Positions 8,326-18,066 of a stretch of 41,778 nt of DNA are shown here, piece after piece. Position 1 is the first letter of the stretch, and every line of letters starts with the position of its first letter. The position numbers and the translations under genes were made by a program. The notes beneath the pieces are model-generated. The model was not told where the DNA came from. It searched no databases and saw only the letters and a program-made list of their open reading frames with translations. Source of the DNA: Ideonella sp. (lineage in GTDB: Bacteria > Pseudomonadota > Gammaproteobacteria > Burkholderiales > Burkholderiaceae_C); assembly GCF_016702655.1 (NCBI RefSeq), contig NZ_JADJDO010000018.1, positions 1-41,778 on the forward strand. Direction: 5' to 3'.

Positions 8326-10917
8326 ATGCGCAAGAATCGCGGCACTCCCCTTTTCGACCGTCCATCCGTCATGTCCAAGACCAGCACGCCCCAGTTCGCC
8401 GAGCGCAGCAGGCGCCCGAAAGGCGGCAAGGCCCGCCGCACGGCCCCCGCCGAACCCCGCCTGTCGCGCACGCGCCGCCCGCAGAGCATGGCCGCTGCCG
8501 ATTGGCAGACCGCCCTGCGCCGCCAGTTCGGCCGCGAGCAGGCTTTCGGGCTCGAGAACATGGGCACCGAGCCGCTGTTCTCGGACTTTCGCGTCTCCAA
8601 CCCGCAGGGCGGCACGCGCTACCGCGTCGCCATCCGCGGCAGCGCGCCGGGCTGCAACTTCTGCAGTTGCCCGGATTTCGCGACCAACGACCTCGGCACC
8701 TGCAAGCACATCGAGTTCACGCTCGCCCGGCTCGCGCGCAAGCGCGGCGCCAAGGCTGCGCTGGCGCGCGGCTTCGAGCCCGAGGCGAGCGAAATCTGGC
8801 TCGACTACGCCGGCGCGCGGCGGGTGCGCTTTCGCGCCGGCAAGGCCTGCCCGGCCGCGGTGCTGGAGCACGCGCGCCAACTCTTCGACGCGTCGGCCGG
8901 CTGGGCGCTGCCGTGGGACCGGTTGGCCGGCCTGGAGGATCTGCTGCGCGCCGCGGCCGATGCCGGCCACGAGCTGCGCTGCCACGACGATGTCTGGCAG
9001 TTCGTGGCCCAGATCCGCGACGGTGAGCGCCGCCAACAGACGCTGCTCGAGGCCTACCCCAAGGGCGCCGGCGACAAGGCGCTCGCCAAGCTGCTCAAGA
9101 CCCCGCTCTACCCCTACCAGGCGGAAGGCGCGCTGTTCGCCGCGCGCGCCGGGCGCGCACTGATCGGTGACGAGATGGGCCTAGGCAAGACCATCCAGGC
9201 GATCGCCGCGGCCGAGCTCTTTGCGCGCCACTTCGGCGTGCAGCGCGTGCTCGTGGTGTGCCCGACCTCGCTCAAGCACCAGTGGAAGAACGAGTTCGCG
9301 CGCTTCACCGCGCGCGAGGTGCAGGTCATCGTCGGCCTGCGTCCGCGGCGCGAGGCTGCGTACCGCGACGAGGCCTTCTGCAAGATCACGCACTACGAGA
9401 CGCTGGCGCGCGACGCCGACCTGATCGACGCCTGGGCGCCCGAGCTCGTGATCGCCGACGAGGCGCAGCGCATCAAGAACTGGAACACCATCGCCGCGCG
9501 CGCCTTGAAGCGCATCGCCAGCCCTTACGCCATCGTGCTGACGGGCACGCCGCTCGAGAACCGGCTCGAAGAGCTGATCTCGATCGTGCAGTTCGTCGAC
9601 CGACACCGCCTGGGGCCTACCTGGCGCCTGCTCGACGAACACCAGAAGCGCGACGAGGCCGGGCGCGTGGTCGGCTACCACGGCCTCGATCACATCGGCC
9701 GCACACTGGCGCCGGTGATGCTGCGCCGGCGCAAGGCCGAGGTGCTGACGCAATTGCCGGAGCGCGTCGACAACCGGATCTTCGTTGCGCTGACGCCCGA
9801 GCAGCGACGCCACCACGATGAGAACGGCGACATGGTCGCGCGCATCGTCAAGCGCTGGCGCAAGACGGGCTACCTGTCCGACGCCGACCAGCGCCGGCTG
9901 CACATCGGGCTGCAGAACATGCGCATGGTCTGCAACAGCACCTGGCTGCTCGACCGCGAGACCGACCACGGCCACAAGGTCGACGAGTTGATGACGCTGC
10001 TCGACGAGCTGCTCGAAGCGCCCGAGGTCAAGGCGGTGGTCTTCAGCCAGTGGCTGGGCACGCACGAGCTGATCCGGCGCCGGCTGGGCAGCGCCAAGGA
10101 TCAGCGCGACTGGGGCCATGTGCTGTTCAGTGGCCAGGTGCCGGGCGAGCAGCGCGGCGCGCTCGTCGAGCGCTTCCACGACGATCCGCAGTGCCGCCTT
10201 TTCCTCGCCACCGACGCCGGCGGCGTGGGCCTGAACCTGCAGCACGCGGCTGCGGTCGTGATCAACATGGACTTGCCATGGAACCCAGCCGTGCTCGAGC
10301 AGCGCATCGGCCGCGTGCACCGCATGGGCCAGGCACGCGGCGTGCAGGTGGTCAACTTCGTCGGCCAGGGCAGCATCGAGGAAGGCATGCTCTCGGTGCT
10401 GGCGTTCAAGAAGTCGCTCTTCGCGGGCGTGCTCGACGGCGGCCAGAGCGAAGTGTTCCTGCAAGGCACCAGGTTGTCGCAGTTCATGAAGAGCGTCGAG
10501 CAGGTAGCGGGCGCGATGGGCGAGAGCGAGAGCGACGCCGACGTCGATGCCGAGCCGCCGTTGGCGGCGGGCGCCGGCGCTGCGTCGGCAATGCCCGCCG
10601 ATCCGGCACCGGTACAGGCCCAGGACGATGCCGCGCCGGACGCCCGCGCGCAGGCCGAGACGTCGCCAGCCGGAGCGGCAAGCGCCACGCAGCCAGGCGA
10701 GGGCGCGGCCGACCCCTGGGCCGCGATCCTCGAGGCGGGTGCCGCCCTCCTGCAGGGCCTGGCCGAGGCGCGTTCGGCCGGCGGCGCCGGGCCCACTGCC
10801 GCGCCGTTCGCGATCGAGCGCGACCCCGCCACCGGCCGGGCCAGCGTTCGACTGCCGCTGCCCGACGCGGCCGTACTGCAGCGCCTGGCCAGGGCGTTCG
10901 AGCCCTGGTTGCGCTGA
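8326..10917 (+). CDS. SWIM zinc-finger SNF2-family DNA helicase/translocase
   Basis: Intact, 863 residues from the first ATG; a second ATG at 8371 (MSKTSTPQF) is equally likely. Residues about 108-128 form a SWIM zinc finger (CNFCSC then 12 residues to CKH), which binds DNA or protein. The SNF2 ATPase follows: motif I GDEMGLGKT (about 282), motif II IADEAQ (about 378), motif III TGTPLENR (about 405), then the second RecA domain with FLATDAGGVGLNLQ and motif VI GRVHRMGQAR (about 661). The C-terminal 150 residues are Ala/Pro-rich and look disordered, ending in a short ordered segment. It is convergent with the SEC-C gene, with only 6 nt between stops. The substrate is unknown; YwqB/YwqA-type SWIM and SNF2 neighbours exist in other bacteria. 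Confidence 0.93.
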   Translation: MRKNRGTPLFDRPSVMSKTSTPQFAERSRRPKGGKARRTAPAEPRLSRTRRPQSMAAADWQTALRRQFGREQAFGLENMGTEPLFSDFRVSNPQGGTRYRVAIRGSAPGCNFCSCPDFATNDLGTCKHIEFTLARLARKRGAKAALARGFEPEASEIWLDYAGARRVRFRAGKACPAAVLEHARQLFDASAGWALPWDRLAGLEDLLRAAADAGHELRCHDDVWQFVAQIRDGERRQQTLLEAYPKGAGDKALAKLLKTPLYPYQAEGALFAARAGRALIGDEMGLGKTIQAIAAAELFARHFGVQRVLVVCPTSLKHQWKNEFARFTAREVQVIVGLRPRREAAYRDEAFCKITHYETLARDADLIDAWAPELVIADEAQRIKNWNTIAARALKRIASPYAIVLTGTPLENRLEELISIVQFVDRHRLGPTWRLLDEHQKRDEAGRVVGYHGLDHIGRTLAPVMLRRRKAEVLTQLPERVDNRIFVALTPEQRRHHDENGDMVARIVKRWRKTGYLSDADQRRLHIGLQNMRMVCNSTWLLDRETDHGHKVDELMTLLDELLEAPEVKAVVFSQWLGTHELIRRRLGSAKDQRDWGHVLFSGQVPGEQRGALVERFHDDPQCRLFLATDAGGVGLNLQHAAAVVINMDLPWNPAVLEQRIGRVHRMGQARGVQVVNFVGQGSIEEGMLSVLAFKKSLFAGVLDGGQSEVFLQGTRLSQFMKSVEQVAGAMGESESDADVDAEPPLAAGAGAASAMPADPAPVQAQDDAAPDARAQAETSPAGAASATQPGEGAADPWAAILEAGAALLQGLAEARSAGGAGPTAAPFAIERDPATGRASVRLPLPDAAVLQRLARAFEPWLR

Positions 10918-10923
10918 GGCCCG

Positions 10924-12330
10924 CTACCGCGCCAGAGCGAGCGCGTCCCAGAGGAACTGGTACGAGATCTCGCTGCGCCCCTTCTCGGCCGCCATGCGCG
11001 ACTCGCCGTCCTCGTAGCTGCGCAGCAGGCCCTTCACGCGCTCGAGCCCGGTAGCGGTCTGCATTGCCTGGCGCGGCGTCTGCCCCGCGAGGGCCGGGAT
11101 CGGTTCGTCGGCCCAGTTGGCATAGAAGCGCTTCACGACGCCGGCCATGGCGTCGGACATGGCTTGCGGATCGAGCCCCGCGGGCAGGTTCGAGGCCGGA
11201 CTCGACGCTTGCGGCGAGTCCGCGGCGCGCGCGAGCATCCCCTTCGGGTCCGACACTTCCTGCAAGCGGAACTTCACGCTCGCGCCGGCGAGCGCGTCGA
11301 ACCAGGCGCGGCCGCTGGCGGCCAGGCCGGCGGTCTTGTACAGCACCGACACGCGCTTACCGCCCGGCTCGACGGTGATCGTCGCCAGCGACCGCGTCAG
11401 CCCGTCTTCGCTCTCGACCAGGCGATCCCAGCCGCGCTCGCGGTCGCCCTCCACTTCGGGCTCGGCCGCGAGCGCAGCGGCCAGCGCGTCCACGTCGAGC
11501 AGGTCGTAGTGGTCGGTCGTGAACACCAACGGTTCGCCGGTCGCGGCGTGCACCAGCGTGGGTAACGGCGCCGGGCGCAGAAACTGCGCGAGCCAGCCCT
11601 CGATGATCGTCAGGCCCATCGCCAGCACCACATCATCCTCGTGGCCGATCGGGTGTTCGAGCTGCCAGCGCAGCCGCTCCTGCGTGGCCCGGCCGGCCGG
11701 CGGCGTGAACGGATAGATCGCCCCCGACAGTTCGTGGCCGCCGGCGACGCGCATCACGCGCGCGCCGAGCATCATCCCCGGCCGCATCGAGCGGCTGCCT
11801 GCGCGCTCGGCGACGTCGATCGGCGACGCGGCAGTGTCGAGCGCATCGCACAGCGTGATGCCGGTGCCGGCAACGACCTCGGTCACGTCGTACAGGCGCA
11901 GCGGGCGCTGCGAGAGCTGTTCCAGCCAGGCGCGCTGGCCCACCGTGAACAGCGGCCCGCGCGGGCCGAGCAGCAGCTCCGACACGCGCTCGCGCCGCCC
12001 CTTGACCGCGATGTCGCCCTCGGCGAGCAGCCATTCGGTGAGGTTGATCTGGATCTGCTGCCACAAGGCGTCGTCGATGCCGGCCATCGCGGCGCGCGCC
12101 TGCTCCTCCTCGTCGTCGTCGAAGCAGGCGAAGACCGCAGCGTCGATCTCCTCTTCGAGCGCCGCGGCGAAGGCCTTGCGGTGGTGCTGTGCCAGCCAGC
12201 CAACGGCACGTTCGACCGCACCGTCGTTCGCATCGGCCGCCGGCGCGGGCGCCGCTTCTGGCTTGCCGCAGCAATGCTTGAATTTCCTGCCGCTGCCGCA
12301 AGGGCAGGGGTCGTTGCGTCCGGTCTTCAA
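10924..12330 (-). CDS. SEC-C motif protein paired with the large SNF2 helicase
   Basis: Intact, 468 residues. It begins MKTGRNDPCPCGSGRKFKHC, a SEC-C zinc motif (CxCx8CC) as found at the end of SecA. Here it is at the N-terminus of an otherwise unassigned alpha-helical protein with acidic patches (ALEEEIDAAVFACFDDDEEE). The C-terminal part (VVKRFYANWADEPIPALAGQ, TPRQAMQTATGLERVKGLLR) resembles the tail of other SEC-C proteins of this size. ATGA overlaps the stop of the SNF2 gene upstream, so the two proteins are translationally coupled and probably act together. SEC-C modules bind zinc and often mediate protein-protein contact; the precise role here is unknown. Confidence 0.88.
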   Translation of the reverse strand: MKTGRNDPCPCGSGRKFKHCCGKPEAAPAPAADANDGAVERAVGWLAQHHRKAFAAALEEEIDAAVFACFDDDEEEQARAAMAGIDDALWQQIQINLTEWLLAEGDIAVKGRRERVSELLLGPRGPLFTVGQRAWLEQLSQRPLRLYDVTEVVAGTGITLCDALDTAASPIDVAERAGSRSMRPGMMLGARVMRVAGGHELSGAIYPFTPPAGRATQERLRWQLEHPIGHEDDVVLAMGLTIIEGWLAQFLRPAPLPTLVHAATGEPLVFTTDHYDLLDVDALAAALAAEPEVEGDRERGWDRLVESEDGLTRSLATITVEPGGKRVSVLYKTAGLAASGRAWFDALAGASVKFRLQEVSDPKGMLARAADSPQASSPASNLPAGLDPQAMSDAMAGVVKRFYANWADEPIPALAGQTPRQAMQTATGLERVKGLLRSYEDGESRMAAEKGRSEISYQFLWDALALAR

Positions 12331-15300
12331 GCGAGCTCCTCGTTCGCGCCGCGCAACAGGTCGATCAACTCCCCCGCCGCCAGCGGCGCAGCGCTGTCCT
12401 GCCCGGCCAGCAGCCCGTCGGCGAGCTCACGCTTGTCCTGGTGCAGCGCGACGATGCGTTCCTCCACCGATCCCGCCGTCACGAGGCGGTACACCGTCAC
12501 CGGCCGCGCCTGCCCGATGCGGTGCGCGCGCCCCATCGCCTGGTCTTCGGCGGCCGGGTTCCACCAGGGGTCGGCGATCACGACGTAGTCGGCCGCGGTC
12601 AGGTTCAGGCCGAAGCCGCCCGCCTTCAGGCTGATCAGGAACAGGTCGGCCTCGCCGCGCTGGAACGCGGCCACGCGCTCGCTGCGCGCTGCGGCGGGCG
12701 TGCTGCCGTCGAGGTACTGGTACTTCAGCCCCGCCGCGTCGAGGCGCTCGGCGAGGAGCTTGAGGAAGTCGGTGAACTGGCTGAAGACCAGCGCTTGGTG
12801 GCGCGACTCGACGAGCTCGGTCGCCAGGCGCTCGAAGGCCTGCACCTTGGCGCCGATGCGGCCGAGCTCGGGCGCGGCCAGGCGCGGGTCGCAGGCGGCG
12901 CGGCGCAGGCGCGTGAGTTCGGCGAGCACGTTGAAGCGGTTCTTGGCCGGGTCGGCGGGGTCGAGCTGGGCGATGCGCTCCAGCGCCTCGCGCCGCATCG
13001 CTTCGAGGAAGGCACGCTCTTCAGGCTGCGGCTCGATGCGCTGGACGATCTCGGTGCGCGGCGGCAGGTCGGGCAGCACCTGTACCTTCGTGCGCCGCAG
13101 CAGAAAGGGCCCGACCAGGCGCCGCAGCCGGGCGCGCGCCGCCTCGTTGCGCTGGCGCTCGATCGGGTTGCCGAAGCGCTCGGCGAAGCGCGCTGGCGCT
13201 GCCCAGCAACCCGGGGTTGAGCAGGTTCATGATCGACCACAGGTCGGCCAGCCGGTTCTCCACCGGCGTGCCGGTCAGCGCGAGGCGAAAGCCCGCCTGC
13301 AGCCCGGCCACAGCCTGCACGCGCTGGGTAGCGGCGTTCTTGAGCGCCTGCGCCTCGTCGAGCACCAGCGTCGCCCAGGGCTTGGCGGCAAAGGCCTCGG
13401 CGTCGCGCAGCAGCAGCGCGTACGAAACGACGAGCAGGTCGCCCGCCGCCGCCGCGTCGATCTGCGCCGCGCGCCCGCCGTCGGCCTGGCCGTAGATGCT
13501 GCAGCGCAGGCCGGGCGCGAAGCGCGCCGTCTCTTCGGCCCAGTTGCCGCACACCGAGGTCGGCGCGACGACGAGCGCCGGCCCGGCCGCCGCGCGCGCG
13601 AGCAGCAGCGCGAGCGTCTGCACCGTCTTGCCGAGGCCCATGTCGTCGGCCAGCACGGCGCCGAAGCCGGCCTCGGCGAGGCGGCGCATCCACACGTAGC
13701 CTTCGAGCTGATACGCGCGCAGCGTCGCCTGCAGGCCGTGCGGCAGTTCGGGCTCGAGCGCGGCGGCACGCTCCAGGTCGGCGGCGCGGCGCTGCCACGC
13801 CGCATCGCCCTGCACGCCGAGGGCCGGTGCCGCTTCGACCAGCCAGGCGGCGGCGGTGGCGCCGAGCTTGAGCCGGGCGCCGTCGGCTTCGGCCAGCGCT
13901 TCGAGTTCGGCCAGCCGCTGGCGCAACTGGTCGGCGAGCGCCAGGTACTCGCCCTCGCCGAGCGCCACGTAGCGGCTGCCGCGCGCCTCGCGCAGCAGCC
14001 CGAGCAACTGCTGCAGCGAGAGCACGCGCTGCTCGTCCAGGCGCAGTTCGCCATCGAGAGCAAACCAGTCGCGCCGGCTGGAAAGCGTGGTCGCGAAGGC
14101 CTTGGCACCGGGCTCGAGCACGCGCAGCGGCCGGCCCTTGGGCCACTCCAGCGCTCGCACCGCCTGCCCCTCGCCCGCCAGGCGGCCGAGTTCGTGCACC
14201 GCTGCCAGCGCCTGCTCGGGCTCTTCGAGCAGCCAGCTTCCATCGGCGGGCAGTTCGTCGCCGGCCTGCGCCAGGAAGGGCAGCAGATCGAGCACCGCCG
14301 CGAGGTGCGCGCGCTCGTCGTCGAGCGCACGCTCGGTCGCAAGGCTCACGCCGCCGTGCAGCGTCATCAGCCTCGCCCGGCCGAGGCCTGGCGTGAGCAG
14401 CGGGCCGAAGTCACCGAACGGCCGCACCGCCAGCGTGAGCCGCATCGCCTCGCCGCGCGGCTGGAGTTGCGCCACGACGCGCGCATCGCTCGCGACCGGC
14501 TCGCCCGCGGCGGCGTCGCTGTGCAGCACGAAGTGGCCCGCGAGCACGCGCAGCGCGGCGTCGAGCTCGTTGCCGGCGTCGGCCGGCACCGTCCAGCGCT
14601 GGGCAACGAGCTCGGCCACCCGGCGCTGCGCCGGGCTGATGCGGATCAGCCGCGCGCGCTCGGCGCTGTCGCGAACGATGCGCAGGCCGTTGCGGCGCTC
14701 ACCCTCGGCGTCGATCTGGTCATAGTCGGGCAGGTGGTGGGCGAGCTCGGGCTCGGCGTCGGCGAGCAGTTCGTCATGCAGGCGAAAGACGAAGTGCTCG
14801 CCGCCTTCGCGCCGGCGCTCGCGCCGCACTTCGAGCATCGGCAGGCTCTCGGCGAGTTCGACCACCACGCCCGGCGCATTGGCGAGTTCCAGCGCCGGAT
14901 GGCCGACGAGCGCCTGCGCCGCCTGCACCAGGTCGTAGGACACTTCGTTCGCGCGGTAGCGCCCCTGGCGCAGGCTGCGCGCAACGGCGGCGTCGCGCGG
15001 GTCGAGCCGCGTGCGCTTCTTGAGTTGCAGCGGCGTCAGCGGCTTGCGCTTGCCGCGCGCGCTCGCCGCCGGCTCGAAGGCCTGCAGGTCGTAGACGCGG
15101 CCGGCGTCGTCGAGCGCCAGCCGCCACTGCAGCGTGGCCAGCGGCCGCGCCGCGGTGGCGGTTGCGGCGCCGCCCTCGCCGAGCGCGGTGATCGCCGCCA
15201 GCGCATCGCGCCAGGCATCCTGGCGGTGCGCGAAGAACTGCACCGGCCACGGCGGCAGCGCAGCGGCCGGCCGCTTCGGCACCGGCCAGGCAAGATGCTC

Positions 15301-16656
15301 GCAGGCCTGCGCGACGAGGTCCGCCTTCCACGACAGACAGGCCGCGTGCAAGGCCTGCACCAGCGCGGCGACGAGCGACGCGTCCCAGCCCGGTGGCGGC
15401 TTGCCCAGCCACGCGGCGAGGATCAACTTGTCGGCAAGGGCATTCGGGTCGCGCAGCTCGTAGCGGGCGTTGCCGTCGGCCTTGAGCGCCCCGATCTCGA
15501 GCCGGGCATCACCGAGCCGCACCGCCAGCACATGCGCCCAGCGGCCCCAGTGGTCGTGCGGCGACGGCGTTCGCGAGCCCGACGCGGCAACGCAGAACTT
15601 GCGCGCCGCGGTCCAGGCCGCGGCATCGTGCTGCGCGATCAGCGCCAGCGGATACCACTGCAGCAGGCTGTCGGGCGCAAAGCCGCGCCGCTTGCCGAGG
15701 TGCGCGCACAGCGCCTTCCACGCCGGCGGGAACGCGGTCGCGGTCTCGGCGAGCCGGCCTTCGCGCGCGGGCAGGATCGCCTGCAGCAGCGGCAGGAAGG
15801 GCCTGGCATCGGGGTCGCTTGCAAGCGCGCGCTCCATGCCGGGGCCGTCGCCGCGCTGCAGCCGCTGCTCGGCCACGCGCAGGCGCAGCCCGGTAGCGCC
15901 GGCGGCCGGCGCGGACTCGATTCTCTCGTCGGCCCAGGCGAGCAGCGCCGGCTCGGCGGCGAGCAGGCCGTGGCTGTCGAGCGCGGCCAGCAGTTGCCAG
16001 CGCAGGCCGGCATCGACGCGCTCGAACAGGCCGATGCGCTGCAACTGCGCCAGCGCGTGCAGCACGACGCGCGTCGTGCTGAGGTAGTGCAGCGGCCCGG
16101 CGGTGAGCGCGACATAGCCCTTGGCATCGACGCCGCTGGTGAACACCAGGCGCAACAGCGCGAGCGCCTCGTCTTCGTGGCGCGGGGTGAAGTACATCGG
16201 CACCCGGTCCATCGGACCGATCGCGCCCGAGGCCACCCACAGCAGCGCGCGCCATGCGGCGCCGGTCTCGGGGTCGGCAAGCAGCGTCGCGAGCCGCGGC
16301 TCGGCCAGCGCCTCGGGCACCGACCAGCCCTCGCCCTCGTGCGCCTGCACGCGCCCGGCGGCGTGCAGGCGCCGCAGCGCGCCGCCGGTCTCGGCGCCGC
16401 CGAACGCGCGGCCGTCGTCGCGCTTGACTTCCAGCGCGCGCAGCAGCGTCATCAGCGCCGTCTTGCCGCGCCGCCAGCCGGCAAGCGCGAGCGTGTCGAA
16501 CACGCGCTCGAGCTCGGCCGGCGTCAGCGACGTCGCCACCTCTTCGTCGCGCCGCGCCTGGGCCACCTGCATGACCGTGCGGTCGAGTTCGTTCGCGCGG
16601 CCGAGCGGCTGGCCGTGCAGGTTCGTGAACCGGAACGGGGAGCTGCGGCGCGACAT
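12327..16656 (-). CDS. Giant SNF2-family helicase with long N-terminal region (one frameshift)
   Basis: About 1440 residues. The first 1150 codons are open. Residues 1 to about 950 have no domain I recognise beyond a helical, Leu/Ala-rich make-up. The ATPase core follows: motif I DDMGLGKTVQTLALLLA (about 1002), VVAPTSVCGNWAEE, motif II LVLDEAQALKN (about 1098) and motif III ALTGTPVENRLADLWSIMN. The frame breaks near 13200 and resumes with QALVFSQFTDFLKLLAERL, YLDGSTPAAARSERVAAFQ, LISLKAGGFGLNLTAADYV and motif VI GRAHRIGQARPVTVYRLV. All motifs are present on both sides, so the break is probably a sequence error. It ends overlapping the SEC-C gene. Role likely dsDNA translocation or remodelling; whether housekeeping or defence is unknown. 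Confidence 0.9.
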
Positions 16657-16976
16657 CCCGCAATTGTGCAGTGCGCCGGCGGGCCGGCCTCCCTCGACGG
16701 TGCCTATACAACATGCCTCCGAGAGAGTTCACGCTCGCTCCGGCGGGACCTCAGGGGCGACCTTGTATGCATAGCCGCGCAGGCTCCCGTATCAGTTGCC
16801 TGGCGCGCACTTGAGGGCCGGGATGCCGAGACACCACCCGCAGCCTCGTCGGCCGGCGCCGCAACGCGCTGCAGCGGTACACGCCGGGTGGCGCCAGGCA
16901 GTGCAGGGCCTCCTCGCGCATCCACGGAGAGAGCGCCATGAAGTAACATGGTCATATAGTCATCAAGGAGATTTCC
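16657..16976. other. Gene-free gap between the SNF2 and antitoxin genes, with the TA ribosome-binding site
   Basis: 320 nt. I see no gene. Frames are open on both strands, but their composition is that of random GC-rich sequence. At its right end AAGGAG (16965-16970) lies 6 nt before the antitoxin GTG. Just upstream is a direct repeat GTCAT-N3-GTCAT (16951-16963), which could be an operator half-site pair. The AT-richer stretch TAACATGGTCATATAGTCAT probably holds the TA promoter. Confidence 0.4.
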
Positions 16977-17216
16977 GTGCGCACCATGACACTCGCCGCA
17001 ACCAAGGCCCATCTCTCTGCCGTCGTCGATCGAGTACAAGCGGGTGAGGAAGTTGTAATCACCCGGCGCGGGCGTGCCGTGGCTCGCATCGTCGCCGACC
17101 GGCCCGCGCCGGCCACCAGCACGGCCTGGATCGAAGACCTCGCCGCCTTCGTCGCCGCCCAGCCCCTGGCCGATACCGGCAGCGTGGCCGCCATGCGGGC
17201 GCTGGATGCCTATTGA
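16977..17216 (+). CDS. Type II antitoxin, Phd/YefM family
   Basis: 79 residues. The N-terminal Phd/YefM DNA-binding fold reads MTLAATKAHLSAVVDRVQAG then EEVVITRRGRAVARIV. The C-terminal third is the likely toxin-neutralising tail. GTG at 16977 is preferred over the internal ATG (16986) because AAGGAG lies 6 nt before it. The stop TGA overlaps the toxin ATG (TGATG), so the pair is coupled. Such antitoxins usually repress their own operon; a GTCAT direct repeat upstream is a candidate site. Confidence 0.92.
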   Translation: MRTMTLAATKAHLSAVVDRVQAGEEVVITRRGRAVARIVADRPAPATSTAWIEDLAAFVAAQPLADTGSVAAMRALDAY

Positions 17217-17648
17217 TGGCGGCCTACCTCGACACGTCTTTTCTCGTTCCGCTGTTCTTTCACGAAACGGCCAGCACAGCGGCCCTTGTTCGTGCCCGCA
17301 GTGAACGTGAGCTATGGATCAGTCACTGGACCCTGGCCGAGTTTTCCAGCGCGGTTGCCTTCAAGCTTCGCACGGGGCAGACCGATGAAAATACCTCGCG
17401 GCAGGCAACCGCGAGATTGCAGTCGATTCTCAACGCCCAAGGCCTGATCGTTGCCGAGGTTCGCGCAACCGACTTCGAGCGTGCCGCACAATTTTGCGCG
17501 GCCCATGCCTCGGGGTCTGCGCACGCCCGATGCCTTGCATGCCGCCATCGCCGCCCGCCTCCACCTGACCCTGCTCACCTGCGACAAGGGGCTGGCGCAA
17601 GGCTGTCGGTATCACGGCATTCGACACGAATGCATTGGCCTGTCCTGA
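17216..17648 (+). CDS. PIN-domain toxin (VapC-like), one frameshift
   Basis: Predicted Mg-dependent ribonuclease toxin. AAYLDTSFLVPLFFHE carries the first PIN aspartate, and LWISHWTLAEFSSAVAFKL the conserved Glu. After a frame change near 17510, GLRTPDALHAAIAARLHLTL and LLTCDKGLAQGCRYHGI provide the remaining acidic residues. About 143 residues in total, normal length. The break falls in a GC-rich run and both halves are well conserved, so it may be a sequence error. If real, the toxin is dead and the antitoxin an orphan. It is coupled to the Phd-like antitoxin. Confidence 0.88.
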
Positions 17649-17820
17649 CTCGGTCGAGGCCTTCATCGTCCGCTGGTAATCCGCCGGCGGCAGCGAGCAT
17701 GCCAACCACCAGCTCTTCATCACCGCGCTGTGCGAGTTGCTTGGTCTGCCCAAGCCCGAGCCAGCCCAGGCCGAGACGCAGCACAACGCCTACGTCTTCG
17801 AGGGCGCCAGATTCATGCGG
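17649..17820 (+). pseudogene. N-terminal remnant of a class I DNA methyltransferase (MmeI/type IIG-like)
   Basis: Directly after the toxin stop, one frame reads DSVEAFIVRW, an in-frame TAA, then SAGGSEHANHQLFITALCEL and LLGLPKPEPAQAETQHNAYVFE. This resembles the start of large DNA methyltransferases of the MmeI/type IIG kind (FIxRWxxSGGSExANxQxFxxxLCxxLGxPxPxP...YVFE). The similarity stops after YVFEGA, so the remaining residues and all catalytic motifs (NPPY, SAM-binding) are missing. I regard it as a scar of a restriction-modification gene once linked to the toxin-antitoxin pair. The family call comes from memory of the N-terminal pattern only. Confidence 0.6.
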
Positions 17821-18066
17821 ATTCTGGGCATTCTGCAGGGCCGACTACACCTCCGCCCGCACTCGCCGAGGATCGGCAATGCGCCAAAGGCCGATGTCGC
17901 GTTGAAAGCGCTTGCTCTCGTGGTTGGGTACGCGCCCCCGCGTCGCGCTGTTGGGGCGTCGATCTACGCCCCTCGGGCGAGCCGGTCCGCACGGCGCAGA
18001 CCGGCCTAAAGCGAGTGATGGGGTCTCCTCCGGGGTGGCCCGCTGCGGCGGCGGGCGCGCCGGAGC
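17821..18066. other. Spacer between methyltransferase remnant and lipoprotein gene
   Basis: 246 nt. The frame of the methyltransferase remnant stays open to 18009, but the sequence is no longer methyltransferase-like. On the minus strand a frame reads NHESKRFQRDIGLWRIADPR then RVRAEV and a stop, which has protein-like composition but which I do not recognise. It could be the end of another broken gene. No clear terminator is seen after the convergent lipoprotein gene. Confidence 0.3.

Noticed and set aside
9181..10464. A 427-codon minus-strand frame
   Set aside because: Lies wholly inside the SWIM-SNF2 gene on the other strand; shadow composition.
12700..16941. A 1413-codon open frame on the plus strand
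   Set aside because: Antisense to the giant SNF2 gene; its make-up (Arg/Gln/His/Gly-rich, no domain) is that of a shadow frame in GC-rich DNA, while the minus strand carries all SNF2 motifs.
16657..16976. Possible degraded transposase or cytochrome piece (a short CGECH on the minus strand)
   Set aside because: The CxxCH-like string is part of an antisense frame over the antitoxin ribosome-binding region, and nothing else in the gap supports a gene or insertion sequence.
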